Both the position numbers and the translations under genes were made by a program. Under the pieces are notes generated by a model that saw only the letters and a program-made list of their open reading frames with translations, did not search any database and was not told where the DNA came from. From IMG/VR virus record IMGVR_UViG_3300048694_000840, positions 1 through 53,360 of that record: a stretch of DNA of 53,360 bases, one strand, 5' to 3'. Position 1 is the stretch's first letter; each line of letters begins with the position of its first letter. The stretch comes from a virus. Shown here piece after piece: positions 15,984 through 23,610 of this stretch.

Positions 15984-16272
15984 GCAGCTTGTCTAGGTGA
16001 CCCGAAAATATACCGGCCATGGCAACGGCACCGGCAACCATCCACATGGTTTTTTCTCGGATTTTTTCCAATTCACCAATCTTCTTGGCCATTTCGGCAT
16101 GTTGAGTACATGATGTTTCATACATTTTTTCAAGTTGATCTTTTAGTTCGTCACGTGTTCTATCCAAACAATCGTGCATGTCTTTAACATCAACTTTTAT
16201 GTCATCCAACTTTTCACTAAGATTTTCTACCTTAGTTTCAACAATACCTAATCTCTCTGTCGTAGTTGCCAT
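15967..16272 (-). CDS. Coiled-coil membrane protein, lysis module
   Basis: 101 residues. Residues 1-75 form a long amphipathic helix (ETKVENLSEKLDDIKVDVKD), followed by one transmembrane segment (MWMVAGAVAMAGIFSG). Topology resembles XhlA-type hemolysin/holin accessory proteins. Last gene of the lysis module before the early operon; role as holin partner is inferred from position. Confidence 0.55.
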   Translation of the reverse strand: MATTTERLGIVETKVENLSEKLDDIKVDVKDMHDCLDRTRDELKDQLEKMYETSCTQHAEMAKKIGELEKIREKTMWMVAGAVAMAGIFSGHLDKLLAFLH

Positions 16273-16281
16273 TTTTAGTTC

Positions 16282-16491
16282 TTATTTCTTTGGAGGAATT
16301 TCAGTTCCTTCTAGTTTCTTATGCACTTTCATTTCTTTACAATTTTGTTTGACATTGCCTTTGGCATCTTTAACTGGTTTGCCATCTTTATCTTTAACAT
16401 CAACACAAACTTTTGTTTTTTCTGCTTCAGCATAAACAGAAACTGAACCGAATGCCATCGCAATGGCTAGAAATAATGCATACATTTTCAT
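16282..16491 (-). CDS. Small secreted protein
   Basis: 69 residues. A Sec signal peptide (MKMYALFLAIAMAFGSVSVYA, cut after AYA-like VYA) precedes a short Lys-rich mature part with two cysteines. Probably periplasmic; function unknown. A late-type box (16517-16524) lies 26 bp upstream of the start. Overlaps the holin-like gene stop by 4 bases. Confidence 0.6.
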   Translation of the reverse strand: MKMYALFLAIAMAFGSVSVYAEAEKTKVCVDVKDKDGKPVKDAKGNVKQNCKEMKVHKKLEGTEIPPKK

Positions 16492-16724
16492 AGTAACCCC
16501 TTAGACTTTGTTTCTTTATTTATTGATGAAAATTTCTCCGAAGCAGTAAATCCTAAACCTGCAACAACAATATACATTAATGAATTAAATAATTCAGGAT
16601 TTACTTTATGTCCCATCGTGTCAGCAACAAAACCCCATGCACATAATACAAAAGCTAAAAATGTGATCACTCTTTTACTACTCACGGTTCCATTATGACT
16701 GTCGTTGAATAGTCCTGATAACAT
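16488..16724 (-). CDS. Putative holin (two transmembrane segments)
   Basis: 78 residues. Two hydrophobic segments (VITFLAFVLCAWGFVA and LMYIVVAGLGFTASE) with short charged termini fit class II holins, which permeabilise the inner membrane and release the endolysin. The gene is in a cluster with endolysin and spanins. No catalytic motif. Identification rests on topology and context. Confidence 0.65.
   Translation of the reverse strand: MLSGLFNDSHNGTVSSKRVITFLAFVLCAWGFVADTMGHKVNPELFNSLMYIVVAGLGFTASEKFSSINKETKSKGLL
16517..16524 (-). promoter_or_regulatory. Late promoter box AATAAATA
   Basis: Minus-strand AATAAATA matches the NATAAATA late box of T4-like phages. It is inside the end of the holin-like gene and 26 bp upstream of the secreted protein gene at 16491. 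AT-rich chance matches are possible. Confidence 0.45.
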
Positions 16725-17204
16725 TTAAATCTCCGGTTGTGGTGCAGGTGCTGGTGCAGGTTTACCACCAAAACCAGTTATTACTTGTGCAGTAACTAAA
16801 GGTGGTTGTTGCACTTGAGGTTGTGTGCTTGTTGCTGGTGCAAATACAGGTTCAATTTTTTGTGGTGGTGGAGGAGGTGCAGTCATTGCCTTCTTAGTTT
16901 CAGCAAAGTTGTCTTGTGCCATTTTCTGTGCGGCCAACATTGCTTCTTGATCCTCTTTCTTATTACCAGCCAACATGATACCAGACAAAGTACCTGTCAA
17001 GAATGTAGCAATAGGAATAATCAATTCAAAGAATTTTTGGTCAATTGGAGAAATTGCATTAAGTGGTTGAGTAACAAAGATGATTGAATACAAAACAACA
17101 AAAACAATTCCTGTTAGTGTCAATGCAAGACAGACACCGATAAAGAATTTAAGACGAGCCATTAACTGGTCTTCGGTATATAAAAATGGTGTATTATTTT
17201 CCAC
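16725..17204 (-). CDS. Membrane protein with proline-rich tail
   Basis: 159 residues if translation starts at the GTG at 17204, chosen because AAGGAG lies 6-7 bases upstream; an upstream start lacks a binding site. Two transmembrane segments (about 20-45 and 60-82), then a soluble C-terminal region rich in Pro, Ala and Gln (TAPPPPPQKIEPVFAP). Possibly a lysis or envelope-associated protein. No family recognised. Confidence 0.6.
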   Translation of the reverse strand: MENNTPFLYTEDQLMARLKFFIGVCLALTLTGIVFVVLYSIIFVTQPLNAISPIDQKFFELIIPIATFLTGTLSGIMLAGNKKEDQEAMLAAQKMAQDNFAETKKAMTAPPPPPQKIEPVFAPATSTQPQVQQPPLVTAQVITGFGGKPAPAPAPQPEI

Positions 17205-17469
17205 AATTAACTCCTTGTGCTGGTGTTGCACTTGGTACAGGACCATTCACTCCATCTTTTGGTGGTCCCAATCTTGGATCACGTTGTCCTTTGAATACAT
17301 GTTCTGGACAAGTTCTAGTTACATCGCATTGGGGAAATTTGCAAATGTCTTTATCCCAATTATCTGGATCTTGGCAAGGATAACGAAACTTATCACCACC
17401 AAAGATAGCCAGACCAACAGGCAATGCAATTAAAATCAACAAATATTTAAATAATTTTAAGTCATGCAT
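17194..17469 (-). CDS. Membrane-anchored Cys-rich periplasmic protein
   Basis: 91 residues. An uncleaved signal anchor (YLLILIALPVGLAIFGG) is followed by a periplasmic domain with five cysteines (PCQDP, CKFPQC, TCPEH, NCGK) that could form disulfides. Unknown function; co-transcribed with endolysin. Confidence 0.55.
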   Translation of the reverse strand: MHDLKLFKYLLILIALPVGLAIFGGDKFRYPCQDPDNWDKDICKFPQCDVTRTCPEHVFKGQRDPRLGPPKDGVNGPVPSATPAQGVNCGK

Positions 17470-17470
17470 A

Positions 17471-18094
17471 TTATGCTCCTAAAACATGTAGAGCATGTTC
17501 ATAATGTTTAATTCTATCTTCAAGGCCGATTGTACCACCATTAATGCGTTTTGTCAAGGTAAGAATATCACCTTTATCAGCCCATTGATTTAGGTTGTTG
17601 GTTTCCCAGAACCAACATGCTGATTGTGCAGCACCTTCAAATGTGTGCATATATTCTGCGGCTTCTTCTACGGAAATACCGAGTGAACCGGCAAAGAATG
17701 TATAGTTGTCTTTACCTGTCAATTGTATTAATCCACGTCCTTTGTATTTGAAACCATCACCAGATTCTTCTGGTCCGTTACCCATACGACTAGCGTAGAT
17801 GCGGTTTGCAATTGCTTCTTGTTTGTTTGGTTTTGATGCGTATTGATTTGCCAATTCATCTGTAGGAAAATATTTGGCAAACAGTTTACGTAACGTTGCT
17901 GGCTTGTAGTTTAGGTTTTCTTCTAATGCGGTGAATCCACCAGATTCATGTGAACATTGTGCTATGAAAGCGGCAATACGTTTTGCTGTATTGATTTCGT
18001 AATCGGGTAACAACTGTGATAATGCATTGTACCAATAATCAAGATATGGATTTTTTGGTAGTAATTGTTTCAGTTGATCTTTGGTGAGTTCCAT
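17471..18094 (-). CDS. Endolysin, GH19 (chitinase-like) family
   Basis: 207 residues. Cleaves peptidoglycan glycan strands at lysis. FIAQCSHESGGF (about 43-54) carries the catalytic Glu; YKGRGLIQLTGKDNY is the conserved substrate-cleft segment of GH19 endolysins, and a second cleft region is at the C-terminus (LTKRINGGTIGL). No signal peptide, so release depends on the holin. Flanked by spanin genes upstream. Confidence 0.88.
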   Translation of the reverse strand: MELTKDQLKQLLPKNPYLDYWYNALSQLLPDYEINTAKRIAAFIAQCSHESGGFTALEENLNYKPATLRKLFAKYFPTDELANQYASKPNKQEAIANRIYASRMGNGPEESGDGFKYKGRGLIQLTGKDNYTFFAGSLGISVEEAAEYMHTFEGAAQSACWFWETNNLNQWADKGDILTLTKRINGGTIGLEDRIKHYEHALHVLGA

Positions 18095-18357
18095 TATTTC
18101 ACACTTTCAAATATATTTTTTTGAATTTTATACCATTCAATCATAACATCATGTTTCACAGCACATTCATAATAAGTGGAATAATTAACTGTTACAGTTT
18201 TTGCAACATCACTCAATTTTGTTTCATCATTTAATTTTTGTAGATTAGGACAAGATTCCAATAACTTGTTTGGAATATCGGGAAATTTTGCGGTGACAGG
18301 TACTGTTGTTGAACAACCACAAAGTAACAATAAAGAAATCAATAATATTTTTTTCAT
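18094..18357 (-). CDS. Outer-membrane spanin lipoprotein (Rz1-like)
   Basis: 87 residues. Signal sequence with lipobox LLCGC; the mature protein would be acylated at Cys15 and sit in the outer membrane. It follows the Rz-like gene with an ATGA overlap, the usual spanin pair arrangement, and completes disruption of the outer membrane at lysis. Two further cysteines (C36 and C64) may allow disulfide-linked dimers. Confidence 0.75.
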   Translation of the reverse strand: MKKILLISLLLLCGCSTTVPVTAKFPDIPNKLLESCPNLQKLNDETKLSDVAKTVTVNYSTYYECAVKHDVMIEWYKIQKNIFESVK

Positions 18358-18788
18358 TTTTGTGGTTCCGCTGCATCATTATGTGCTTTAACAAATTCTT
18401 TAGGTATCACACAGGTGTTATCATATTTAACAACCTCTCTGTCGATGTATTTAACACCTGCATCGGTCCTATCTCTAATGACTTGAATTTTAGTTACAAC
18501 TTTTTCCACAATCTTAACATTTTCTTCAGCAGACTTGGCCTGCGCTTCTGCAACTTTGGCTTCCATTTCTTTCACTCTTGCAATCCATGCTTCTTCATTG
18601 TATATTGCACCAGACATGAAAACACCAAAAACAATAAGAGCAATAGATACCAACTGAATTGGTGTCTTGTACATATAAATTGCGGGAATTGGAATATATT
18701 TGAGTAGGTATGTGGCTGCGTATCCTATTACACCTATGAATAGGATGCCATAAAAAATCCAATCAGGTAACCATTTTAATATCCACAT
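18354..18788 (-). CDS. Inner-membrane spanin-like protein (Rz-like)
   Basis: 144 residues. Two N-terminal hydrophobic segments (about 9-30, 44-65), then a long helical periplasmic part (ARVKEMEAKVAEAQAKSAEE) typical of the coiled coil of i-spanins, ending with a basic/Pro tail. Pairs with the downstream lipoprotein. Two hydrophobic segments rather than one is unusual for Rz. Confidence 0.65.
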   Translation of the reverse strand: MWILKWLPDWIFYGILFIGVIGYAATYLLKYIPIPAIYMYKTPIQLVSIALIVFGVFMSGAIYNEEAWIARVKEMEAKVAEAQAKSAEENVKIVEKVVTKIQVIRDRTDAGVKYIDREVVKYDNTCVIPKEFVKAHNDAAEPQK

Positions 18789-18971
18789 TTACATTTTTGG
18801 CGGTTTTCTTCTAGCCAACCTCGTTATTATAGGATTTCTTTTTTTACTAACACCAGGTTCTCTCTGTGATGCTGGTAATCTAGAGTCACCAGAACCTGCA
18901 ACGGCGGCAACGGTCATTCCGCCACCAACTGCACCACCATCTTCAACAAAGAACTGTTTGAACGATTTCAT
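18789..18971 (-). CDS. Small protein with capsid-targeting-like N-terminus
   Basis: 60 residues from the ATG at 18971 (GGAACTGCTG upstream, ATGA overlap with the upstream stop). The N-terminus MKSFKQFFVE resembles the T4 capsid targeting peptide (MKTYQEFIAE). The rest is Gly/Ala-rich and then basic (KKRNPIITRLARRKPPK), as expected of a DNA-associated internal head peptide. Function inferred. Confidence 0.55.
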   Translation of the reverse strand: MKSFKQFFVEDGGAVGGGMTVAAVAGSGDSRLPASQREPGVSKKRNPIITRLARRKPPKM

Positions 18972-19969
18972 CAGCAGTTCCACTTTCTCAAAGACTTATT
19001 GATGCGTGAATTTGGATCATGAGCTGTCTTTGCAGAAGTTAAACGTTTTTTCATTCCACTCATTCTTGCACAGAATGATTTACGACGATTTGCTGCTTTT
19101 GAACCTGGCTTTAATTTTGATGGTTTTGTTGTAACAGCTGTTTTTAGTGTAGAACCAGGATGTTCTCTACGATAAGACATTACACCTTTTCGATTTAAAC
19201 CACCAGAAGGATTTTTACCTTCTTTACGTTGCCATGCAGCAACCTCATCAACCTGTTCAACATCTTCTCCCCAGTATGGACGGTCAGAACCAGGAGCTTT
19301 ATATCCTTGTGGTGGTGTTTTGAATTGATTGGATGGTTTCTTTGGACCTTGAGTTGCTGAATGATATTCATCGCTTGCTTTCTTAGCAAGTTTTTGGCCA
19401 GCTTTTAAATAACCTTTGTCCAATTTAGCAATCTTGCTGTGACTTTTCTTTGAAGCAGTAAAATCACCGGTGGCCATGTCTTTTTTAACGATTTCGTGAT
19501 GTTTAGCTGCCATTTTATTGGCAGTTGCTTTAGCCTTATCTCTGTATGAAGTTAATGTCTCTTTGCTAATCTCATCAATCTGTTCAACAGATTCATTAAC
19601 ATCTTCATTCTTACTGGACAAATATGTACCAACAGTATTGATGTAATCGGCCGCTAAAGTTACTTTTGATTGCACCCATGCTGGTACTTGTTTCTCATAA
19701 TCTTTACCAATATATTCACGAATCATTTTTGAACAACGATCAATATCATCCAACTGATTCAATATCATACTACCTTCATCATCCAACATTTTACCCATAG
19801 CGATAGCAATATGGTTTTCTTGGATTTCAACTTCTTCTGGAACACAATTAGGTACCTTACGACCACCCTTCATCTTCATACCGACAGCAGTATAACCTTT
19901 CCAGCAAGCGTCTTTTAATTCGCCTGTTGGTTTCTTAACTTCTTTAATGTATTCTTTGAATTTTTTCAT
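18971..19969 (-). CDS. Probable internal head polyprotein with CTS-like start
   Basis: 332 residues. Starts MKKFKEYIKE|V, a capsid-targeting-like peptide with an I-x-E cleavage site. Next a DACWKGYTAVGMKMKGGRK unit seen in other T4-like phages, then acidic SVEQIDE|ISKETLTSYRDKA, a basic helical unit, EDVEQVDE|V, and a C-terminal domain I associate with DUF6321 (KNPSGGLNRKG ... SFCARMSG ... LRKWNC). The V/I-D-E sites fit the gp21 prohead protease preference for L/I-x-E. Probably packaged and cleaved in the prohead. Confidence 0.6.
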   Translation of the reverse strand: MKKFKEYIKEVKKPTGELKDACWKGYTAVGMKMKGGRKVPNCVPEEVEIQENHIAIAMGKMLDDEGSMILNQLDDIDRCSKMIREYIGKDYEKQVPAWVQSKVTLAADYINTVGTYLSSKNEDVNESVEQIDEISKETLTSYRDKAKATANKMAAKHHEIVKKDMATGDFTASKKSHSKIAKLDKGYLKAGQKLAKKASDEYHSATQGPKKPSNQFKTPPQGYKAPGSDRPYWGEDVEQVDEVAAWQRKEGKNPSGGLNRKGVMSYRREHPGSTLKTAVTTKPSKLKPGSKAANRRKSFCARMSGMKKRLTSAKTAHDPNSRINKSLRKWNC

Positions 19970-20352
19970 ATCTTGATTAATACCTCTGCGATATTTGTAT
20001 TTAATGGTATCTCGGAAGAATATATGTTTTTCCCACGAATACCGTAAACTGCTTCTGGCATAATATTGAGATATTCCAAAAACGTTTTGAGAATATCATA
20101 GTCACGTTCGTCTATCTTATAGAACAATATTCTTGCCGTGACCTCTGGTCCAAAAACATTGTTCAATAAAATGAGGTGGTTCAATATCAAGCGTTCTTTA
20201 AGTGATTTGGTCACTTTGTATCTTCTAAACAATCTTTTCAGATACTTGGTACGCTTGATATCTCCCTCAAATTCTGACATAATGCATTGCGGTGAACTAT
20301 AATGTTTCATCGCATACATTACAAAATTATCTTCATTCAAATCATCGAACAT
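19966..20352 (-). CDS. Conserved T4-like phage protein of unknown function
   Basis: 128 residues, mostly helical. The segment NFVMYAMKHYSSPQC, then KYLKRLFRRYKVTKSLKERLILNHLILLNNVFG, is a pattern I recognise in many T4-like phages without assigned function. Overlaps the downstream gene by 4 bases. The start codon is only 7 bases after a terminator hairpin and lacks a clear ribosome binding site. Confidence 0.65.
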   Translation of the reverse strand: MFDDLNEDNFVMYAMKHYSSPQCIMSEFEGDIKRTKYLKRLFRRYKVTKSLKERLILNHLILLNNVFGPEVTARILFYKIDERDYDILKTFLEYLNIMPEAVYGIRGKNIYSSEIPLNTNIAEVLIKI

Positions 20353-20359
20353 AATTAGA

Positions 20360-20375
20360 AGGGGCCGAAGCCCCT
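20360..20375 (-). terminator. UUCG-loop hairpin terminator
   Basis: On the minus strand AGGGGC-TTCG-GCCCCT is a perfect 6-bp GC-rich stem with the very stable UUCG tetraloop, four bases after the stop of the Ig-like gene and followed by TCTAATT. It should end the Ig-like transcript; the weak U tract may let part of transcription pass into the next gene, whose start codon is 7 bases away. Confidence 0.75.
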
Positions 20376-20379
20376 GTTA

Positions 20380-21072
20380 TCAGAAGATTGTGATCAAACC
20401 GTTTGCGGAGTTGACTGACACACCTTCGTCTGCGGCAGTAACAACGCAACGGAACACATAACCGTTTGCGGTTGTATTCCATGGAGTAACTGTCAATGTA
20501 GCTGTTGTAGCGCCAGACTTCTGAACACCGCCAGGTTGTGCATTGTTGCCGTTAGCCACGTTAACCCATGAACCACCTGTGTTGTTATTAACTTGCCACT
20601 GGTAACTTAATGTAGCGGCTGTATTGCCCAATAGTGTTGGTGATACTGTGAATGACACAGAGTTAGCATTTGCAGCACCAGAAACTACTGAACCGTTTGA
20701 AGGACCAGTTAACGTAATAGAAACGTTAGCATAAACTTGTTGGTCACCGTCACCATTTACGCTGGCCAAAGCAACCAAAGTCTCTGTTTGTACACGGCCT
20801 GCACGACCACCTGTACCAACAGTTCTCAAGTTCCATCCTTTGTGAGCACCCATACCATGGCCTTGTGCTTGAATTTCTTGACCATCAATTGCAAACAAAC
20901 CAATAGTTTCGTTTGTAATGTATGCATCTGCTGTAGTATTTGCATAAAGAACAGCTACGTTTGCAGCTGTTGGTGCTGATACTAGAACTGCTGCAGCACT
21001 TTTTGTAATTGTTGAGTTAACGGCCCAATATGGAGCGTTAGCTGCGTTGTCGTTATTTCCCCAAGATGACAT
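20380..21072 (-). CDS. Ig-like capsid decoration or virion surface protein
   Basis: 230 residues. N-terminal part (MSSWGNNDNAANAPYWAVNS) matches a domain I know from marine phage structural proteins. Residues about 118-228 form an Ig-like beta sandwich: LSYQWQVNNNTGGSWVNV and YVFRCVVTAADEG give the typical W and C core. Likely displayed on the capsid, as T4 Hoc, and could bind surfaces. Own late promoter (21104-21111) and own terminator make it a monocistronic late unit. Confidence 0.7.
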   Translation of the reverse strand: MSSWGNNDNAANAPYWAVNSTITKSAAAVLVSAPTAANVAVLYANTTADAYITNETIGLFAIDGQEIQAQGHGMGAHKGWNLRTVGTGGRAGRVQTETLVALASVNGDGDQQVYANVSITLTGPSNGSVVSGAANANSVSFTVSPTLLGNTAATLSYQWQVNNNTGGSWVNVANGNNAQPGGVQKSGATTATLTVTPWNTTANGYVFRCVVTAADEGVSVNSANGLITIF

Positions 21073-21103
21073 TTTATTCTCCTTTTAACCGAGGGTTATA
21101 TTG

Positions 21104-21111
21104 TATTTATT
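21104..21111 (-). promoter_or_regulatory. Late promoter box AATAAATA
   Basis: Minus-strand AATAAATA at the end of the upstream gene and 32 bp before the Ig-like gene start, the expected distance for a T4-type late promoter. The gene has its own terminator, supporting an independent unit. Confidence 0.65.
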
Positions 21112-22213
21112 TAATTGGTTTCTCTGAACCGAAAGTTGCTTGTTTCTTAGTTTTCATCATCGGATCAATCTCAATGGTGTCTCTAGGAGCACCAGTCATA
21201 GTTTTACCACCACTTAGAACTGCTGCGGCTTGTGGTGCTTCCTTGGTCATGGCGTCAACGCCAGGTTTTTGTAACTTGGCTTTTTTACCGGGTGATGCAA
21301 CAGGTTTATCTTCTTTTTCATGGTCAAACATATCTTCTTTAATGCCCTTCTTTTTATAGATGGACTTGATGATTCTTGCTGACTTTGACATTTCTTTCAT
21401 ATTTTTACGTTTCGCAGGAATAACATCATCAGGATTGTTCGCACCATCAAATGGCATTTGTGTGGCTGCGGTTGAACCATGGAAAACATCTTCTTTTTTG
21501 AACATTTTTTCAATTTGTTTTCCGGTAGACTTCATGTGACCCATCCAACGTTTGTTGGCCTTTTTGTACTCACCTTTGGATGCCAAGTCTTTGGCTGATG
21601 CGCCTGCTTTATCTCTGTAACGATTCAATAGTTCTGGTGACAATTCGTTTAGGTATTCTACGGCTTCTTTGATGTTGGCTACGGTGTCATAGTCATCCAT
21701 GGTCAACATACCTTTTTTGCGAAGCTCAATTAATCTTTCAACAACACGATGTAGATCCATGTCAGATTTTAAATCTTCACGAGCCAGTTCCAAAACACGA
21801 ATCAACAAAGGAATGTCAAAGGTGACTGTATCTTTTTTATCTGTTGCTTCGGAATGTAATTGTTTGTGACCATCTGCAACACGAATTTCTTTATTCATGT
21901 GCTGCGCCTTTTTTAAAGCATGTAGTCTTTTTTCCGTTGGTGTATGTTCAGCTGAAATTGATTCTTTGACAGGATCATTCAGGTGTTGTGTCGCCCACAT
22001 TTTATATGCATTTGTCTTAGAATGTGCAACTTTAACGTCTTTTGAAGCAAATTGTGGATTAATACCTCTTGATTTGAGATATTTGTCTAACAAAGCAGTT
22101 TCTGTTATGTTTGCTTTGGCTGACCAAGGATCATTAGGATCGGTACCGAATGTGGGTTTTTCGCAACCACATCCTTTTACCGTATCCTTAACTATTCTTG
22201 CTTTTCTGCTCAT
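21107..22213 (-). CDS. Probable internal head protein with repeated units
   Basis: 368 residues from the ATG at 22213 (AAGG upstream). Basic and helical. Contains an internal repeat, MSRKARIVKDTVK at the start and MSKSARIIKSIYK near residue 283, and the unit YLNE|LSPELLNRYRDKAGA, homologous to units in the genes at 18971 and 22210. L-N-E before the unit fits the prohead protease site. No targeting peptide. Coupled to the upstream gene (ATGA). Confidence 0.55.
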   Translation of the reverse strand: MSRKARIVKDTVKGCGCEKPTFGTDPNDPWSAKANITETALLDKYLKSRGINPQFASKDVKVAHSKTNAYKMWATQHLNDPVKESISAEHTPTEKRLHALKKAQHMNKEIRVADGHKQLHSEATDKKDTVTFDIPLLIRVLELAREDLKSDMDLHRVVERLIELRKKGMLTMDDYDTVANIKEAVEYLNELSPELLNRYRDKAGASAKDLASKGEYKKANKRWMGHMKSTGKQIEKMFKKEDVFHGSTAATQMPFDGANNPDDVIPAKRKNMKEMSKSARIIKSIYKKKGIKEDMFDHEKEDKPVASPGKKAKLQKPGVDAMTKEAPQAAAVLSGGKTMTGAPRDTIEIDPMMKTKKQATFGSEKPIK

Positions 22214-23610
22214 TTCCATGCCTTATCTTCGGATGTACCTGTTTTACCAAGCATTTCGGTTTTCATTCTTTTCATTGCTTGTTTTGCTAGATGTTTAACT
22301 CTGGACATTGGTGTGTGTTTTGCACCTGATTTATCTGTTACAGTTGCTGGTTTATCTGTTGGATTGTATGGTCCTTCAAATGGAACGTTATCAGTTTCTG
22401 GTCTTTTGGACTCAGTTACTTTTTTTTTAGCTTCTGGTTCGTCATGTTCTGGTTTAGACTTTTGTGCTGCGCCACCATATGCACGACCTTGTTTAACACC
22501 TGAACCACCTTTTGATTCTGGTGGACGTGGTTTTTTCCAGTCAAATGCATTTTCTTCAACTTGGTCAACTTCTTCTTTAGTCAAACGATCTACGGCTTTA
22601 TTAACACCGGCTCTACGCTTTATGGCCATAGCATTAAATTTGGCGGCAAGACGAGTGTTGGCACCTTTTGCGCTGTCACCTCTTACACGCTTTGCTTTGT
22701 TTGCAAAATCTGAACCAAGTTTACGACTAACCATAGCATCATCAGATGCTTTTTTAACATATGAACCTAGTGTTGATTTTTTCAATTCATCAATCTGTTC
22801 AACTTCTTCTTCAATATGGTTTCCACCACATACGCATGGATCTTGCATACAGTCTGGACAAATATCTGTTTCAACTTCTTCGTTGCGTTGTTTTGCATAA
22901 TAAGCGGCTAAAGCCATCTTTTTACGCATTTCTGTTGACTTACCTTTGAACTTAGGATTGTCTGAATGAACAAAGTCATGGATCCAATCACCAGCAGATG
23001 CATCCTTAGACAATACTTCTTGGATCATTTGGTCGAAAATTGAATGTTCTTCGTATTCTTCTTTGAATTTCTTCAATGTCATGGCCAAATTGGCTCTCTT
23101 ACCAAGTTTACCACCTTTTTCTGCAGCTGACTTTAGTTTTTCGGCAGGAATCTTTTCGCCAGCAGGAACATGAAGTTGTTTGTGTAGAGCACCTGGCTTC
23201 TTAATAGCCTTTTGGATCCACTTTTCTTTTTCTTCAATCTGTTCAACTTCTTCTTTTACATCACCTTCAATCTTAACTTTTTTGGACAAGAAAGGATCGG
23301 CAGATTTCTTTTCACGACCTTTTAGTGTGTCTGTGACTTCTTCTTTCATCTTTTTCATTTTGGCTTGCTTGGCAGCTTGTTTCATTGGCTCTGTTGTATT
23401 ACCATCTTTATCTAGATCCAAGAAATCTGGCTTTGCTGATTCTTTGACTGGTTTTTGTCCAGCACGAAGCTTAGCCAAATCTCCAGCATCAATCTTGTCT
23501 GCTGGTGGAGACATTTTAGCAATTTGCTTTTGTTTTGGAGAAAGTTCTTTTTTCTCCAAAATAGATTTTACTGAATCTGCAACAGAATCTTTTTTGTTAA
23601 GATTGATCAT
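22210..23610 (-). CDS. Probable internal head polyprotein
   Basis: 466 residues. Repeating acidic cleavage-like segments separate basic helical units: KEEVEQIEE|K, EEEVEQIDE|LKKSTLGSYVKKA, KEEVDQVEE|N. A CPDCMQDPCVCGG knuckle (four Cys) lies near residue 250. Rich in Lys/Glu with little hydrophobic core. Resembles scaffold or internal proteins of T4-like proheads processed by gp21-type protease. Overlaps both neighbours by 4 bases. Confidence 0.55.
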   Translation of the reverse strand: MINLNKKDSVADSVKSILEKKELSPKQKQIAKMSPPADKIDAGDLAKLRAGQKPVKESAKPDFLDLDKDGNTTEPMKQAAKQAKMKKMKEEVTDTLKGREKKSADPFLSKKVKIEGDVKEEVEQIEEKEKWIQKAIKKPGALHKQLHVPAGEKIPAEKLKSAAEKGGKLGKRANLAMTLKKFKEEYEEHSIFDQMIQEVLSKDASAGDWIHDFVHSDNPKFKGKSTEMRKKMALAAYYAKQRNEEVETDICPDCMQDPCVCGGNHIEEEVEQIDELKKSTLGSYVKKASDDAMVSRKLGSDFANKAKRVRGDSAKGANTRLAAKFNAMAIKRRAGVNKAVDRLTKEEVDQVEENAFDWKKPRPPESKGGSGVKQGRAYGGAAQKSKPEHDEPEAKKKVTESKRPETDNVPFEGPYNPTDKPATVTDKSGAKHTPMSRVKHLAKQAMKRMKTEMLGKTGTSEDKAWK

